Below are positions 1 through 12,309 of a stretch of 64,000 nt of DNA, piece by piece. The DNA lies in NCBI RefSeq assembly GCF_030269925.1, contig NC_085128.1, forward strand, positions 11,782,501-11,846,500, read 5' to 3'. The notes under the pieces were generated by a model. The model saw only the letters and a list, made by a program, of their open reading frames with translations, was not told where the DNA came from and did no database searches. The translations under genes and the position numbers were made by a program. Source of the stretch: Bombyx mori (taxonomy: Eukaryota; Arthropoda; Insecta; Lepidoptera; Bombycidae). The number at the start of each line of letters is the position of its first letter. Positions within the stretch are counted from its first letter, which is position 1.

Positions 1-1309
1 TCCCATATGCGCATTGGCGGTCCGCTTGAAATGCACTAGAAAAGATCGTGGGGCTAAGTTTTTACCACTAGTCGATTGAATTACTTTCAGCTGTCATCGC
101 AACATTATCTTCTGGACAAGCCAGCCAAAAAGTTTTGCCCAAATTATTTATAGCAGACCATCCATACGTATTCTTCGTTTTGATTTCGTGTAATAGGATG
201 TATAATAGATTTATGCAATAGACAGGATGTTGAGAATATCAAAATTTACCTACCTATATTTTTCTCAAATCAACTATTTTATGAAATTTGTTAGTTTTTA
301 TTAATTGCCATATACGTTATAGTATCCTTTAGCCTTTCAAGATGAGGTCAAAATTTTATCAGATTTATGGATCGAGAATCGTATTTGTTACAGCTCTTCA
401 CTATTTTCGATTGCGCATCGTGTGATACGCAAACTATTCTTTTTAAATACTTTTAAATTACTCATAATATGCACACGTTCGGAAATTAGGTAAAAGAGTT
501 TTAATTGAAACATTCTCAAGATCTTTGGAAAGTTGACGTAGCGAATTAATCCATTTTTCGGTATTTATTTCTAAATTTCCAGCTGTTGTCGGTGCTAGAG
601 CGACATCCGCAATTATTCCGGAGAACGAATATTACTTCATAGCTGACAGAAGCTATGTTTTTTGTGTGTTACTCGAAAGGGATCCATTGTTTTGTGGTGT
701 CTTTAATGGAAATTAAGGTGACCTTCTTGCGCAGTAGTTCATGTTTTGGCTTTATTAACATTTATAGCGTGTGTTTGTATTGTGCATAACATATATGTAT
801 ATGCTTAAAATAGCATATGAGTAATGTTACTTTACTTATTACTAAGTATTTTAGGAAAATATAAAGAAAGAGAAAGGTTTTTTTTTCGTGCGAGCTTGTA
901 TTAACCAGTTCTCTGGATTTATTCAATATATGTAACTAACAAAATTTTAAAATTAAAACGTAATGATACCTTAAAGATTTACTAAATACTAAACTATAAT
1001 TTAAATTATTTACAGGTCCATCATTGCAGCATATTTTTTCTTTGAGCTAATAAAATTTATTAGATGAAATTTTTTATTACTGAATCAATTTTGAATAAAT
1101 TATAATATTTTTATGTGGTGTTATATAACAATTAAAACTATTTGTTTCCATATTTTTGTTTTATTTACATCACTCTCCATAGATATCATACCTATTAAAA
1201 AAATGGAACTCGAAAAAGAACAATAATATTTAAATTTTACACAAAAGGACATATTATGGTAACTAAAATTTACTAAAGTGCACTTTGGTTTAAAGGGTGG
1301 GATACTTTA
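1..1309. other. AT-rich intergenic sequence, no gene seen
   Basis: I see no reading frame with recognisable similarity, no RNA gene and no clear repeat. The composition is AT-rich with many short A and T runs, as in the other non-coding parts of the window. Confidence 0.5.
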
Positions 1310-1397
1310 CGATAGGCAGCAATTTGACATTGCTGATGTCCATGAGTGATGGTGGCCACTCACCATATTCGTCTGCCTACAAGGGCAATAAAAAAAA
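1310..1397 (+). repeat. Dispersed repeat family C, diverged 3' end
   Basis: The segment carries the pattern 'ggcagc..ttg..ttgctga.gtccatg.g.gatgg..accactcacc', followed by 'cgtctgcctacaagggcaataaaaa'-like sequence. The same pattern recurs at 1673, 10150, 37755 and 44712. The short A-rich end after 'gcaataaa' suggests the 3' end of a retrotransposon, but the parent element is not identified. Confidence 0.6.
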
Positions 1398-1672
1398 CCT
1401 TTACGAGATTTCGGCCCCATATGTCAAGATGGGATACAATTAGTTGTCAGTTACATCTTCTTGATGTTTACTCCTTAAGAATCGATTTATTAATTAATAT
1501 TCGCTCGTAGCCTAAGGAGATATTCCAGCTTCTTACGGACGGGGGTATTTCAACAGTACACGAGGCTATAGATGAGCAAAAGTGTTTACAGCGCAGTTTT
1601 TGAAGTGAAACTTCTTTAGGTGCGAGGTGCGTTGAGACTATCCTTCTTCAAACGAGACTTGTGGAGAGTGCC

Positions 1673-1791
1673 TAACGGTAGGCAACGGCTTGGCTCTGCC
1701 CCAGACATTGCTGAAGTCCATTGGCGAGGGTAACCACTCACCGTCAGGTGGGCCGTATGCCCGTCCGACTACACGGGCAATAAAAATAAAA
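1673..1791 (+). repeat. Dispersed repeat family C, 3' end
   Basis: This is a second, better preserved copy of the family seen at 1310, starting 'ggtaggcaacggcttggc' and ending 'cgggcaataaaaataaa'. The terminal A-rich tract fits target-primed insertion of a truncated retroelement. Confidence 0.65.
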
Positions 1792-2353
1792 AATACTAAA
1801 ATTTAACTCGCCACAAATTCGTTACGGCTAGAGAGAAAAGATACAGCGAGCTAGGCCATTTCTCTGATACACAGTATTCCCTATTACAAGAGAAATTTGA
1901 TTTAAGGATGAAAAATGAAGAAAACCACAATACTACACACTGCAAAAGAAGTTTCACTTCTTTCATGTTCACCAAGCTGCACGCGCACCTTTTTTTTGTA
2001 ACTTTCAGTTTGGTCTATTGAACATAGATAAGACGGCAGTATCCACTAGTACCGAGTGACATTATGGACTTATGAGCTTCGAAGGTTAGATATCCCGTAG
2101 TTCCATGTTCCGAAAATATTATCCTTCTATAATGAACAGTAGCAAAGGTAATTCAAAGATTACGATTAAAATCCTATGTTATATGGTAAAAATTCGAATT
2201 GTGGGATTTCTATACAATTTTAATCAACAACTGACTCTTAGAGTTTACGTTTGCTTATCTGTCAGTCAACCGTCGATAATAGAGTTACAATGTCCTTAAA
2301 GTACAAATTATAGTCCATCATGACAGGTCTCCTAAGGGAACGGCTTCCAATCA
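1792..2353. other. Intergenic sequence, no gene seen
   Basis: A 64-codon frame here (from 2105) has no recognisable domain and a composition like the AT-rich background. I do not call it a gene. Confidence 0.45.
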
Positions 2354-2387
2354 ATAGGTATTAACCGAATACCCGGTTAATACCTAT
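2354..2387. repeat. Perfect 14-bp inverted repeat (hairpin)
   Basis: Arms ATAGGTATTAACCG and CGGTTAATACCTAT are exactly complementary and separated by the six bases AATACC. No T tract or transposon end is evident beside it. It may be a recombination by-product or a remnant of a foldback element. Confidence 0.75.
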
Positions 2388-2399
2388 AAGCTTGCATAC

Positions 2400-2790
2400 T
2401 GCAAGTACTGAATAACCTGAACATTGAAGAAGGAAAAAAGAAGAAGAGAAGAATGAAGAAGGAAAAGATGAAGAGGAATGAAGAGACAGTCCCACCCATC
2501 ACAATCTCAACTCAAGCCTGCTAGTTATCAACCCGCAGCTCATCACCCCTGTCTCGATAGACAGGGAGTCACAAGCCCGGGTTTCCCCGCGGCCCGTCCC
2601 ACGCCCTCGCAAGGGGACGCGATGACCAGTACCCGAACATATCGATCGTCGATTTACCGAGCAATTTCACCCGTTCGGTCGAAGATCTTGCCTTTGCCGT
2701 TAGCCTCCCAAAACTTCAGAAAATACTACAGTCCTGCCACCGGAAATACTTTTAAAGGTAATTGGAAAAAATACCGTAAAGGTTTTTTTT
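2400..2790. other. Purine-rich then GC-rich segment, possible retroelement fragment
   Basis: A run of GAAGAA-type purine sequence (2425-2485) leads into a GC-rich stretch (about 2490-2720) that differs from the AT-rich surroundings. An open frame of 120 codons (2478-2840) crosses it, but I recognise no domain. The sharp change in composition and the adjacent SINE suggest transposon-derived DNA. Confidence 0.3.
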
Positions 2791-2849
2791 ATATTATATC
2801 ATTTAAAACAAACTACGCAAGAAATACTTTAATTTATTAAAGTAAAATT

Positions 2850-3118
2850 TAAATTTAAATTATAATTTGCATAATCACTGGTGGTAGGACCTCTTGTGAG
2901 TCCGCACGGGTAGGTACCACCGCCCTGCCTATTTCTGCCGTGAAGCAGTAATGCGTTTCGGTTTGAAGGGTGGGGTAGCCGTTGTAACTATACTGAGACC
3001 TTAGAACTTATATCTCAAGATGGGTGGCGCATTTACGTTGTAGATGTCTATGGGCTCCAGTAACCACTTAACACCAGGTGGGCTGTGAGCTCGTCCACCC
3101 ATCTAAGCAATAAAAATA
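2850..3118 (+). mobile_element. Bm1 SINE, 5'-truncated
   Basis: The body begins near 'ataatttgcataatcactgg', continues through 'ggtggtaggacctcttgtgag' and ends 'cacccatctaagcaataaaaa'. The tRNA-like head is missing. Bm1 is the abundant tRNA-derived SINE of Bombyx. The family call rests on the many copies here and my memory of its sequence. Confidence 0.85.
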
Positions 3119-3196
3119 ATTTTTTTTTTTTATTGAAACCTGGAAATCAGCTCGTCTGTTCGCTTTTATTGTCCTATGTTCAGCATTTTGGAGTTT

Positions 3197-3300
3197 TCGT
3201 GGCCTAAAGAATAATACGTCTGGTATCTTTGTACCAAGCGATGCAACTATGCCAAAGTTCAAATCCCGCAGGAAGGTGTCAAATCTTCTAAGGAAATACG
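3197..3300 (+). repeat. Diverged Bm1-like tRNA head
   Basis: 'tcgtggcctaaagaataatacgtc' and 'gttcaaatcccgcaggaaggt' match the A-box and B-box region of the Bm1 head with substitutions. The body does not follow, so this is an orphan head fragment. Confidence 0.5.
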
Positions 3301-5229
3301 AACGTTCTACGATGAATTAATACTTAGTATCGTATGATAAAATAAACTCAAAATCTGCGTAATAATGAATAAATAGTTGTACTATAGTAGTACCTTTTCG
3401 TGTGAGCTCAAAAGATTTACTATTTCTGCAATCATACATTCCAGATTAAAGGAAAGGTCGGATAGCTCTTTTACAATAAAATTAAGGCATCTACTTGAAA
3501 TATCCCATTGTGAGCTGTGAGTCCGTTCACCCAAGTATAATATCAAACGCATATGACCCACTTCATATTTTTTTGTGATCAACATTTGTCTTAATTATAT
3601 TGTTCACATCACCAATGGTATCTATACGGTGTCATTAAAATATAACATTAATAGTCTATACAGAATCGCAAATAATTATGATACATACTATATTAAACCT
3701 CCAATAAGGTGATGACAGGTAATATAATAAATCTTTATTGTCGGAGGACTGCCTAACAATCTCGTCCACGGCCATCTTTTTGGAACGAAGTTCTTTATGA
3801 AACGATGCGGAGGGGTACCCTTACCGGGAAAAAATGTCCGTAACGTAAGATTTTTATTATTTTTGTATAGTCTTAGTATGATGGCTATACAGTATCTAAT
3901 GTTCAGTCTACTTGATGACGGTTATTATTATTATTCATATAAATAGCTGTTTCTTTGTATATTATTATTATATATATTTTTATAAATCATTGTGAATAAA
4001 ATAAAGTTGATAACTTTGTAAAGTAGTTTCTTTTATTTTTATCAACAAAAAAATCATAGTAAAAAGGTATACCCGAATAATTATTTTCTTTATACCTCGA
4101 ATAGAACTTAAAATTAATATTTTTTATAATAAGGAACTTCGTTCCTATCCGGTGTCCCACAACACCACATATCTTTTTAACATTGCTACGGTAACTTTCC
4201 CTCACACCAGAAATCCCAGTATTCATCCACAGTATGTTTCCGGTGATCATCTTAGCACGTACACGGAAATAAAGTTCACTCCATTACTTTTCCTGAGGGC
4301 CGACAATGACAAGTCTGTCTTCAAACAAGATGCTATTAAAACCACTCAACGTTAAGCTCGTCAGCCCACCGAGGGCAATTGGGTTTTTTCGAAACGTAGT
4401 CCTAAATAATAATACCAAACTTTAACGAATAAGAAATCCGGCTTCAATACATTAAAATTAGCATATTATCAATGTCACCGAAGTCAAATCAATTTTAAGG
4501 ATTACTCAAAAACTACTGGTTAGACCATAATATTTTTTTATGGGATCGCATTAGGAGCACAGCACAAGGTTTGGAATAAAAAAAAGATATCTAGAAAAAA
4601 ATTCTGAAAAAACATATAAAAGTTGAATTCACGAAACCCTTTTATTTTTTTGTGTTGGTTAAACGAAAACCAGAATCACTCCTGATTTAATGTAAACAAA
4701 GGGCCATACATCACACGGAAAGAGCGGTTCTCCCGAGACTTCTAAATTGATGATTTAATTAAGCAGCTACCCACAAAGTTGTCTATTGGGCGGCTAAGGC
4801 TCGCGATCATACGAGATTGTTGTCCGCTACATCGGAATTTGCAATTAAGAAACAACGTCTCAGAACAAAATCAGTTCATGAAGTCTCCTAAAGTATTCTA
4901 TCTAGTTTGATATTTAAACCAAAAGATCTCACTGATGTGGTTTAAACATTGTTTAACTATTTGATGACTTCGATAAACTTATGGTCGGTAGTGCTAGCTA
5001 CTGAACAGGCTCGTTTTGAATGATTCGATTACCGGAAATCAGCTTGCTTTGAGTGTACGGTTCCTTCCCGTGAGATTACAAAGAGAGGCTAAGGTGAGGG
5101 CCTTTGAATATGAAATATTTTATAAGCGTGATGACGTAGATTGTAATTTTGGTTTCGGGAAATTCAATGTTAAATGTCCCATATTTATGCGGAGAGGATC
5201 CAAGCTCCATTTTGTTTGTAGTTTGTTAT
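3301..5229. other. Intergenic sequence, no gene seen
   Basis: Four short open frames occur here (67-100 codons). None shows a domain, a signal peptide followed by a plausible mature protein, or splice-linked continuation. The longest, at 5016, runs into the Bm1 copy and is partly SINE sequence. Confidence 0.45.
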
Positions 5230-5640
5230 TTGATCTCCGTATTGGCGTTAAGTGGTTATTGGAGCCCATAGACATCTACAACGTAAATGCGCCACCTAAC
5301 CTGAGATGTAATTTCTAAGGTCTCAGTATAGTTACAACGGCTGCCCCACCCTTCAAACCGAAACGCATTACTGCTTCACGGCAGAAATAAACAGAACGGT
5401 GGTACCTACCAGTGCGGACTCACAAGAGCTCGTACCACCAGTAATTACGCAATTTATAATTTTGCGTGTTTGATTTTAATCACACGATTATATTCCTTCA
5501 CCGTGGAAGTCAACCGTGAACATTTTTTAAGTACGTATTTTATTGGTAAAATTGGTACCCGCCTGCGGGATTCGAACACCGGTGCATCGGAAGATACAAA
5601 TGCACGGACGTCTTATCCTTTAGGCTACAACGACTTCTAA
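5230..5640 (-). mobile_element. Bm1 SINE, nearly full length
   Basis: On the minus strand the copy has the tRNA-like head (B-box region 'gttcgaatcccgcaggcgg'), the body with 'ggtggtac' and the 'gtagatgtctatgggctcc' block. The distal 3' end is lost. The head retains recognisable internal promoter boxes. Confidence 0.85.
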
Positions 5641-5736
5641 CTTAGGCCAAGACGACTTCTGTTCTGTTTCTGACGTCAGAGGACACCTGCGCGTTCGGAA
5701 ATTCCAATCACGCCCGATGACGCCCGAACGCGACCC

Positions 5737-5984
5737 TACTGGTGGTAGGACCTCTTGTGAGTCTGCGCGGGTAGGTATCACCACCACCCCGCCTATTTCT
5801 GCCGTGAAGCAGTAATGCGTTTTGGTTTGAAGGGTGGGGCAGCCGTTGTAACTATACTGAGACCTTAGAACTTATATCTCAAGGTGGGTGGCGCATTTAC
5901 GTCGTAGATGTCTATAGGCTCCAGTAACCACTTAACACCAGGTGGTCTGTGAGCTCGCCCACCCATCTAAGCAGTAAAAAAAAC
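5737..5984 (+). mobile_element. Bm1 SINE, 5'-truncated
   Basis: The copy starts at 'actggtggtaggacctc' and ends 'cacccatctaagcagtaaaaaaaa'. It lies about 100 bases from the minus-strand copy at 5230-5640, so the two form an inverted pair. Confidence 0.85.
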
Positions 5985-6919
5985 CCTATATTTTAATGTT
6001 GCACGCTACATGTTCAAGTTAGAACAATTTTTCAATGAAGGGAAATCTTTTGTATTCTACAATTAATCTGTTATATTCACGTAGTGTATGTAATGTGTTT
6101 AAATAGAACGTACTATAATATAATAGATAATATAATATAATCGATAACACTTTAATTTAATTATTATGTGCTGTGTAACATAGCATAGCATAGTCATTGA
6201 CTATATAAATTAGGCAGCGTGAAATCTGATCCTTCAAACACGGTGAAGACTGAAATACTTTCAGAGGAGAAATCAATTAATGTTTTAATTATTAACGTAT
6301 TGAAATTTAATAGTTTGTACAGGTAAATTGGAATGGTCGAGAAGTGAACTTTGTAAATTAACTTCGGGAAACCTCAGAATTTTCTAGAAAATTTCGATTG
6401 CTGTCGATTGTAATGACTGCAGCAAATCTTCGAGGGAAGGCCGGCGTTCGTCGTTCATTATGAAACTTGACTTGGCCGCAAACTAATTAAGCGGACAAGC
6501 AATTTTTGCTTTAGATCAACTAAAAGTTTTATTTTCCAAACATTTAGAAGATTTGAGAAGGCTCAACATTTGAATAGTTAAGCCATAAAAATGCTTTGCT
6601 GTTAAAATAGCGTCTAAATGAGTAGCAAGATAACATAGTAGCTAGTATTTTAAATATTGGCAAGGAAAAGTATAAATTTCGGTAATTTATTTCAGGCACG
6701 TCTGCACCTACAGCTTATGATGCCGTGACTCAATTTACGAGTATGTATCATTTGTTTGTTTTTTGATATATTTGATACATATTGTTATGCTATACTATCA
6801 GTAAAATTAGAGGTAGTTTGAGAAGGAGAACATAAAAAAGTTAGCAAGGATAAAATAATTGAAGAAAGTATACTTACTGCCACTACTGATAAATTAAGAT
6901 TTGGAATACGCTTACTTCA
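5985..6919. other. Intergenic sequence, no gene seen
   Basis: AT-rich DNA with a simple 'tataataga' patch around 6113-6145. It ends at the target site of the R1-clade insertion at 6920. No coding or RNA feature is recognised. Confidence 0.45.
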
Positions 6920-6933
6920 GCTACAAGTGGCCG

Positions 6934-8945
6934 CCGGGCTATTCCCGCGGATGGAGAGGGACTTTGAGCCCCCCTTCATGGGCGTGTCGCCACGCCTTGA
7001 CGTGAGCGGTGATGCCCCTGCTGAGGTGGTTCCTCCGAGCATATCGGAGCAGGAGATTCGTGCGGCCGTGTCGAGGATGCGGAGGAAAGACGCGGCCCCC
7101 GGCCCTGACGGTGTTCACGGTCGGGTTTGGGATTTGGCCTTCGGTGCCCTTGGGGACCGGCTTGTGCGGCTCTTTGAAGCCTGCCTCGAGTCGGGGCGGT
7201 TTCCAAAGCAGTGGAAGACGGGCAGACTTGTTCTGCTAAGGAAGGAGGGACGCCCTGCGGACTCACCTGCGGGGTATCGTCCCATCGTGTTGCTGGACGA
7301 AGCGGGAAAACTGCTCGAGCGGGTGGTGGCCGCCCGCATCGTCCAGCACCTGACGGGAGTGGGTCCTGATCTGTCAGCGGAGCAGTTCGGATTCAGGGAG
7401 GGCCGCTCGACCATCGACGCGGTGATGCGCGTGCGCGCCCTCTCTGATGAGGCTGTCGGCCGGGGTGGGGTTGCACTGGCGGTGTCCCTGGACATCGCCA
7501 ATGCGTTCAACACCCTGCCCTGGTCGGTAATCGCGGGGGCGCTGCAGTATCATGGCGTCCCTGCGTATCTCCGTCGGCTGATCGGGTCCTACCTCGAGGA
7601 TAGGTCGGTCGTGTGCACCGAGCACGGTGGGACGGTGCTCCGCTTCCCCGTTGAGCGCGGTGTTCCACAGGGGTCGGTCCTTGGCCCTCTGTTGTGGAAC
7701 ATCGGCTATGATTGGGTCCTGCGGAGCGCCCTTAGCGCTCCTCTCCCGGGTCTAAGCATAGTTTGCTACGCGGACGACACTTTGGTCGTGGCCCGGGGGA
7801 AGGATTTGCGCGAGTCTGCTCGTCTTTCCTGCGCGGGGGTGGCCTTCGTCATCGGCAGGATCCGACGGTTGGGTCTGGAGGTGGCGCTTGATAAATCCCA
7901 GGCCCTGTTGTTTCACGGGGCCCGGAGAGCGCCGCCTCAGGGGGCCCACCTCGTGATCGGAGGCGTTCGCGTCGAGATCGAGGCAACCGGGTTGCGGTAC
8001 CTCGGTCTCGTACTGGACGGTCGTTGGAGCTTCCGCGCTCACTTTGAAAGATTAGGTCCCCGACTGATGGCGGCTGCCGGCTCGCTGAGTCGGCTGTTGC
8101 CGAACGTCGGGGGGCCTGACGTGGTAGTGCGCCGCCTCTACACGGGGGTGGTGCGGTCGATGGCACTGTACGGGGCTCCCGTGTGGTGCCACGCCCTGAC
8201 CCGTGACAACGTTGCGGCGTTGCGACGTCCGCAGCGCGCGATTGCGGTCAGGGCGGTTCGTGGATACCGCACCGTCTCGTTTGAGGCGGCGTGCGTGCTA
8301 GCTGGGACGCCTCCCTGGGACCTAGAAGCGGAGGCGCTCGCTGCGGATTACGCGTGGCGATGCGATCTCCGCTCCAGGGGGGAGCCGCGTCCCGGCGCGG
8401 CGGAAGTTCGAGCGCGGAAACTTCAATCTCGGCGTGCCGTGCTCGAGGCGTGGTCTCGCCGCCTGGCGGATCCCGCCTACGGGCGACGGACTGTCGAGGC
8501 GATCCGCCCGGTCCTCTCGGACTGGGTGAATCGCGACCGAGGACGTCTCACCTTCCGAGCGACGCAGGTGCTCACGGGACACGGCTGTTTCGGTCGCTAC
8601 CTGCACCTCGTCGCCCGGAGGGAGCCGACGCCGAAGTGCCACCACTGCAGTGGCTGCAACGAGGACACGGCGGAGCACACGCTCGCGTACTGCACCGCTT
8701 TCGCGGAGCAGCGCCGCGTCCTCGTTGCAAAAATAGGACCGGACTTGTCGCTTCCGACCGTCGTGGCTACGATGCTCGGCAGCGACGAGTCCTGGCAGGC
8801 GATGCTCGACTTCTGCGAGTCCACCATCTCGCAGAAGGAGGCGGCGGAACGGGAGAGGGAGAGCTCTTCTTCCCTCTCGGCGCCGTGCCGCCGCCGTCGA
8901 GCCGGGGTTCGGAGGAGGGCGTTTGTCCAGCTCCAGCCCCTATGA
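6934..8945 (+). CDS. LINE ORF2 (reverse transcriptase plus zinc knuckle), N-terminally truncated
   Basis: About 670 codons remain. In order: an RT entry motif 'KDAAPGPDGVHGRVW', 'YRPIVLLDEAGKLLE', 'FGFREGRSTIDAVMR', 'DIANAFNTLPW', 'VPQGSVLGPLLWN', and the catalytic 'CYADDTLVVA' with its two aspartates. The C-terminal part carries a cysteine-histidine cluster 'CHHCSGCNEDTAEHTLAYC', a CCHC type found in R1-clade and related ORF2 proteins. No endonuclease domain is present because the element is 5'-truncated. There is no true start codon: the frame runs in from the flanking target duplication. It cannot encode a complete retrotransposition protein. Clade assignment is by motif order and the C-terminal cluster. 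Confidence 0.9.
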
Positions 8946-9542
8946 GGAGGCAGTCTCCTCCCGGTGATGGTCATGGGGCGACCTAAGGGGGTTGAGGCTG
9001 CGCCGCACGCTACCGTCACTCTAGCGCGCTGGCACCAGGAGGACGGGACGGCGCGTCGGCGGCTGCGGACTGCGATGCGGTCCGCATTTTCGTCGTCGCT
9101 GTCGTCGCCGAACATACTGTTGAAGAGCAACCCGGTCGGCGGTGTATCGCGTTCCGACCCGGCAGGCTGGTTCTGGCCCAGCGGGGTATCCCGGAACACC
9201 AGCGGCACCGCCCGGGCGGCCTGGTAGGGCCGCCGTACCGCAGAGACCGACGTCGTTGGTCGTCGACTATCGCCTCGACGACCCGTCGGTCGGGCGTCCT
9301 CGGGGTGGCGCCGCGTGTCTGGTTGTAGTGTTGACCGCGGGAACCCCCCTACTCTGAACGGGTTCTGACCCCGGACGGAGATCGGACGTCGGGTGTAAGA
9401 GTGCAGGGGAGTCGTTTAGTGGGTGGGCCCTAAAATCCTTGGGCCCGCGATCTGCTCTCAACACCTGCAGATCGTTGAGTCTCACATACCCCGCGCGCCC
9501 CCTAGGCGCGGGGACCTCGTAGGAGGTTCGGCTCCCGGCCCG

Positions 9543-9570
<28 letters not shown>
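6934..9570 (+). mobile_element. R1-clade LINE, 5'-truncated, family alpha (copy 1)
   Basis: A GC-rich block of 2.6 kb in AT-rich DNA ends in about 28 A residues. It is flanked by a perfect 14-base target duplication, gctacaagtggccg, at 6920-6933 and 9571-9584. It contains an ORF2 remnant with a reverse transcriptase and a 3' UTR of about 600 bases ending '..gaggttcggctcccggcccg' before poly(A). The 5' half, including the endonuclease region, is missing. The ORF is open from the truncation point, so the insertion is probably recent. Confidence 0.92.
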
Positions 9571-9574
<4 letters not shown>

Positions 9575-9584
9575 CAAGTGGCCG

Positions 9585-9985
9585 CAGTCAAATACTGATA
9601 ATATCTCCTCTCTTGATAAAAAGCCATACCGAATATTATCTTATACCTTTAAACGAGCAATTCTTGTATATTAATATATATGTATATAATCTGAATCTCG
9701 GAAACGGCTCCAACGATTTTCATAAAATTTAGTATACAGGGGATTTCGGGGGTCGATAAATCGATTTAGCTACGATTTATTTTCAGAAAATGTTGTTTTA
9801 TTCGTGTTTTCAATAATACTATTTTTCTTAATTGAGGGCAACTAACCGCTTTAAAGACACAACAAGATGGCGTTATAAAAAAAAAAAACCGGTCATCATC
9901 TAGTTATCCTTGTACGATCATCTCACTATTATATACACGTTTATAAAAATATATAATTTAATAGTTTTAGTTAATATAAGATTTT
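9585..9985. repeat. Old dispersed repeat fragment
   Basis: Phrases such as 'ctgaatctcggaaacggctccaacgattttcat' and 'ggggatttcgggggtcgataaatcg' resemble a repeat I associate with many lepidopteran genomes. The family and boundaries are uncertain. It directly follows the target duplication of the R1-clade insertion, which may have landed in it. Confidence 0.4.
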
Positions 9986-10149
9986 TCTAAAATATTTATG
10001 AAATTGATAATTAGCAATTCCTTTGATTTCGACCTAACATTTCAAAGATGATCACGTTATTCTCAGATTTTTTTTTTTTATACTTACTATCTGGCTTTGA
10101 AATAAACTGCCTTCCAGGATGTTTCCTGAGAGCTGTGTCACGTCTTTCT

Positions 10150-10292
10150 TCAACCAACGTTGGCGGAGTACTCAGAGCGGTAGGCATCAGTTTTGGCTGT
10201 GCTCTTGGCATTGCGACATTGAAGACCGACTATACGCACTCACCCCAGGGTTGGACCGTTTGCTCGTCTACCTACGAGAGCAATAAAAAAAT
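10150..10292 (+). repeat. Dispersed repeat family C, 3' end
   Basis: A third copy of the family seen at 1310 and 1673, with 'ttggcattgcgacattgaag', 'cactcacccc' and the ending 'ctacgagagcaataaaaaa'. Confidence 0.55.
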
Positions 10293-10439
10293 CCACAACC
10301 AATCATTTAAACGTGAATTCATTTCCCCTCAAATTTATTGAAGCTCGCAGAAATACTTATTTTAATTTCTTGAATCAGACTGACATATAAATAAATTTAT
10401 CGATCATCGTCGTTCAAGCTTCACAAGGGATCTTTTTAG

Positions 10440-10831
10440 GAAGCTTAGTGTCGCGCAGTGAGCTATGCAGAGGACTATGCTTGGTATTTCTCTACGAGAT
10501 CGAATCAGAAATGAGGAGATCCGTAGAAGAACCAAAGTTACTGACGTAGCCCGTAGGATTAGTAATAAAGCTGAAGTGGCAGTGGGCAGGTCACATAGCG
10601 CGAATATCGGACGGCCGTTGGGGCTGAAAGTGGAGTGGAGTGGAGACCACGTACTGTCAAGCACAGTGTGGGACGGCCACCTACCAGCTGGACCGACGAT
10701 CTGGTGAAAATTGCTGAGTCACGTTGGATGCAGATGGCAACGGACCGGCCACACTGGACTGGTTGGCGAGGCCTATGTTCAACAGTGGACAGTAAACAGG
10801 CTGAGATGATGATGATGATGATGATGATCAT
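10440..10831 (+). pseudogene. RTE-clade LINE, extreme 3' end with TGA-repeat tail
   Basis: Across frames the sequence reads like the C-terminus of an RTE-type reverse transcriptase: 'MLGISLRDRIRNEEIRRRT', then 'WRPRTVKHSVGRPPTSWTDDL' and 'RWMQMATDRPHW'. It ends in a (TGA)n microsatellite at 10806-10829; short tandem repeats replace poly(A) in this clade. Frameshifts near 10620-10640 split the frame. It is a 5'-truncated dead copy. Confidence 0.7.
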
Positions 10832-10845
10832 TCTCCTGCCTTTCT

Positions 10846-11010
10846 CTGGTCAATTGGGATAGGCGCAATATGTTTTCTCCTTTCATTCTCCTCTATCATA
10901 TACCATTTCTACGCTCACATATACTTCGCTTCGCTTCGCTCTTACACATATCGTCTTTCACTCAATCCATACCTTTCTTCTTAGATCTACCTCTTCTTCT
11001 AAAGCTTTCC
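10846..11010. repeat. Dispersed repeat family D fragment
   Basis: 'aggcgcaatatgttttctcctttcattctcctc' and the pyrimidine-rich sequence after it match the segment at 13917-14200. I do not know the parent element. Confidence 0.4.
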
Positions 11011-12309
11011 CTATCGATAGATACCTCATCGATAAATGTGTAATTATTATTTAAAAAAATCTTAATAACAATTAATTAATTAACGGCACGCGCACAAAAT
11101 GCAGTTTTTGAGACATTACAGTGCTCTGAACAGCTGTTTGTGTATTACAGTGTCTTCCAACGACCTTTCTGTTAATGATGAATCAATATTTAAACAAAAC
11201 ACTAAGACAATATTTTCCAATTTTTTCACAATAGCTCGTGTGTGTTCGTATATAGCATGTAATGTAATTCAATAACAGGTTTGAGAACGAACCTGTTATT
11301 AATGTTACAATAAAACGAGATAACAAAACGTACATGAGTTCTTCACGAATATATTAGTTAGTATTTATGTGAAATTACTGAAATCCCAAGTCACTACAAC
11401 GATTTTCTCTATATACGTCAAAAGTGAAGTGTCCCTTTTTCAAATCTGAACATTTTGTGAAGAATGATTGGTAATTGTAATTTATGAAAATGAAAGTGTT
11501 TTTATTCATTTTATTTTGCACTATTAACGATGCCCGCGTTAGTGTAAGTAACTTATATAATTAGATCAATTAATTCAATGATAACTGTAATAGAAAAAAT
11601 CACGACGTTGTAAAGACTAACTACAAAAGAACTCAATATACATCGAGAATATATTAAATATAGAATTAAATTACTTCAACAACTAGACTTGTAGTGAGTC
11701 TGACCGGTATCACTACTCTGTATTTATGAAGCAAAGATATCTTGGAATCTAGTTTGAAGAAGTAATCGGACATTATAAAGCAATTGGGACCTCATGTTCA
11801 AGTAAGATAATGTTGTTATCATGATAATGTTCTTTTAGGTTGTTTTTTCAACCACACAGTTCAAAATAGACGGTGACCTATCCTTACAGTTAACATGTTT
11901 TAAATTCAGAAAAAAATGGTAGTGAATGTGTTTTGGATTACTTTTATGTTAACTAGTTGTGGAATAGACATATTGTGTTTTTTTTTTTGCAGAAAAACAT
12001 CATGAAACGCAGCGTTGATAGTTGTAAGTACTTAGCAATAATAAATATGTCTTAATTGAAATATTTCTAATTTAACAATTTTTTTTAAGTGGATATGTTC
12101 AATTATTTTTACTGTAATAATTTATACAAGAACACGCCCCGCTTGGTGTTAAATACCGAGCTGATGCATAAGACTATAGACATCGAAACGTAATTGCCGC
12201 TACTCAACTTGATACTTGAGCTCAGAGTCTCAATTTTATTGCATATCGGATCTCCCTTGAAACCGGAACGCAGGGCTATTCACAGCAGATACAGTTACGA
12301 TAGAGGTAC
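11011..12309. other. AT-rich intergenic sequence, no gene seen
   Basis: No domain-bearing frame, RNA gene or clear repeat is visible across this stretch. Confidence 0.45.

Noticed and set aside
2478..2840. 120-codon open frame
   Set aside because: No domain, mixed composition, and it runs into Bm1-adjacent AT-rich sequence; more likely transposon debris.
7115..8678. Several long minus-strand frames opposite the R1-clade ORF2
   Set aside because: GC-rich coding DNA opens antisense frames; all motifs and the poly(A) tail are on the plus strand.
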